Positions 63,206 to 64,000 of a stretch of DNA of 64,000 nt are shown piece after piece; the first letter of the stretch is position 1, and each line of letters begins with the position of its first letter. Made by a program: the position numbers and the translations under genes. The notes beneath the pieces are model-generated. The model was given only the letters and a program-made list of their open reading frames with translations, was not told the origin of the DNA and ran no database searches. The DNA is taken from positions 1 to 64,000 of the forward strand of contig CAWCOA010000023.1 of NCBI GenBank assembly GCA_963797085.1, written 5' to 3'. Source of the stretch: JASJBU01 sp963797085. Its GTDB lineage: Bacteria; Pseudomonadota; Gammaproteobacteria; Chromatiales; Chromatiaceae.

Positions 63206-64000
63206 CGCCCGGACCAGCGGCAGGCCAGGACCTGCTCGGCGGGTTTGTTTTGCGGTGAGAAGCCGTTGTCCTGGGCGCCACCGGCAGCCGGATCACTGTA
63301 CCAGGCCCACAGCAGCGCCCCTTCCAGCCAGTTCGCCGAGAGCGCCTCGAACCACAGGTCCAGCACCTCGGCCTGCACCGACAGATCGACCTCCCGCTCA
63401 TCCTCCGCCAGATCCTGCCAGGCCCAGGGGCGCCGTGTCGCCCGGCTGCGGGAAGCGATTCCCACCTCCGCCACCCATAGGGGCACTGGCAGACCGCGGG
63501 CACTTTCGTGCAGCCTTTCCCGGGTAGCGCGGATATGCCTTTCAGCCTCCCCCGGGTTCTCCCCTAGAATCGGATAAAGAGTCACCCCTGCAAGATCCAG
63601 ATGCTCCCAGAAGGGAAATTCCCGCAAGCCCTCGATGCCATGGGCCGCATAGCTCAGACGACCGGGAAAGATTGAGCGCAGACGCTGGATCAGACCCAAC
63701 CAATGAGACTGATGCACAGACTGCTTCAGCTCAGTGCCGATCACCAGCATCTCGACCTCCTCCTGCCTGGCCAGCTGGGCCAGCTCCTCCAGATGAACAG
63801 CGTAGTTTGCAAACCAGGTATACCAGTCGCTCGGGGCTATCTCACCGGCCCAGCTCCCGTCTACCAGAATCTGCGGTTTCAGTACGACCCGCATCTGCAG
63901 CGCCTTGGCCTATGCGGATGACCCGGCGCAGTCCTTGCTGGCTGACACCGGCTGCAGGCTGCATGCTCCAGTGAGTCGGTGGACGGCTGTTCCAGGAACG
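63196..64000 (-). CDS. TIM-barrel glycosidase-like protein (partial at right edge, one frame break)
   Basis: The C-terminal 230 residues begin MRVVLKPQILVDGSWAGEI and contain ARQEEVEMLVIGTELKQSV, LAGVTLYPIL and VPLWVAEVGI, matching the strand-end Glu pattern of GH113/GTA-type TIM barrels. Upstream the frame breaks at about 63919 (ATAGGCC for ATAGCC), and QQGLRRVIRI continues to the window edge. Likely extracellular and linked to envelope polysaccharide, but only part of the gene is visible. Confidence 0.7.

Overview
The window reads as chromosomal DNA of a free-living gammaproteobacterium. It encodes a mazG-type pyrophosphohydrolase, ferrochelatase, YaeQ, a pirin/cytochrome b561/YceI operon, an assimilatory nitrate system behind a sigma-54 promoter, a PKD-repeat multihaem cytochrome and a complete Wadjet system. 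A sulfur-oxidising or sediment lineage (Chromatiales-like) would fit, but that placement is inference. No rRNA, tRNA, CRISPR array or complete insertion sequence was seen.

Layout. 0-5.3 kb: the 3' end of an unknown gene, a duplicated scrap of mazG, then housekeeping genes (mazG, a MidA-type methyltransferase, pteridine reductase, a GFA-family enzyme). 5-20 kb: several operons that share a theme of photo-oxidative, tetrapyrrole and quinone stress (TspO, cupredoxin, a Tyr-less SDR, an ADCK3-like kinase, old yellow enzyme, a DUF2867 SDR, a lone RnfG, ferrochelatase, a DUF523/DUF1722 protein, a methyltransferase with an FKBP-like N-terminus, CIA30). Three intergenic regions here carry TGTACA/TGTATA repeats like those bound by B12-photoreceptor MerR regulators (CarH/LitR). 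The regulator itself is not in the window. 20-25 kb: yaeQ and a LysR-controlled pirin/cytochrome b561/YceI operon. 25-29.7 kb: a PKD-repeat protein fused to a ten-haem cytochrome, followed by a broken membrane-protein gene. 29.6-36.3 kb: Wadjet jetABCD on the minus strand, apparently intact. 36.5-44.2 kb: a CSD-DUF1294 protein, 1.4 kb without a recognisable gene, a large GH31/CBM20 alpha-glucosidase, a truncated formylglycine-generating-enzyme remnant, an RHH/MazF toxin-antitoxin pair, an ArsR/SRPBCC pair under a 48-bp perfect palindrome, and a degenerate second copy of the CBM20 domain. 44.2-55.5 kb: nitrate assimilation on the minus strand (nasT, then nrtA-nrtB-nrtC-nirB-nirD-nasA). Its leader holds a sigma-54 promoter, two ANTAR-type hexaloop hairpins and an intrinsic terminator. 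55.8-64 kb: a signal-peptide-bearing Pcm with a membrane spermidine-synthase-like protein, a DUF4124 protein, an outer-membrane barrel, and an envelope cassette (TIM-barrel glycosidase-like protein, outer-membrane protein, CotH kinase-like protein) that runs off the right edge.

How the parts work together. Nitrate is bound by NrtA, imported by NrtB and a fused NrtC, and reduced by NasA and NirBD. Transcription would need NtrC/sigma-54 for initiation and NasT for antitermination. The Wadjet genes overlap and would act together against plasmids.

A caution on data quality: about ten otherwise well conserved reading frames between 26 and 64 kb are each broken by what looks like one extra base. 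I treat these as single genes with probable sequence errors. In contrast, four fragments (mazG, cupredoxin, formylglycine-enzyme, CBM20) are truncated and look like true remnants.
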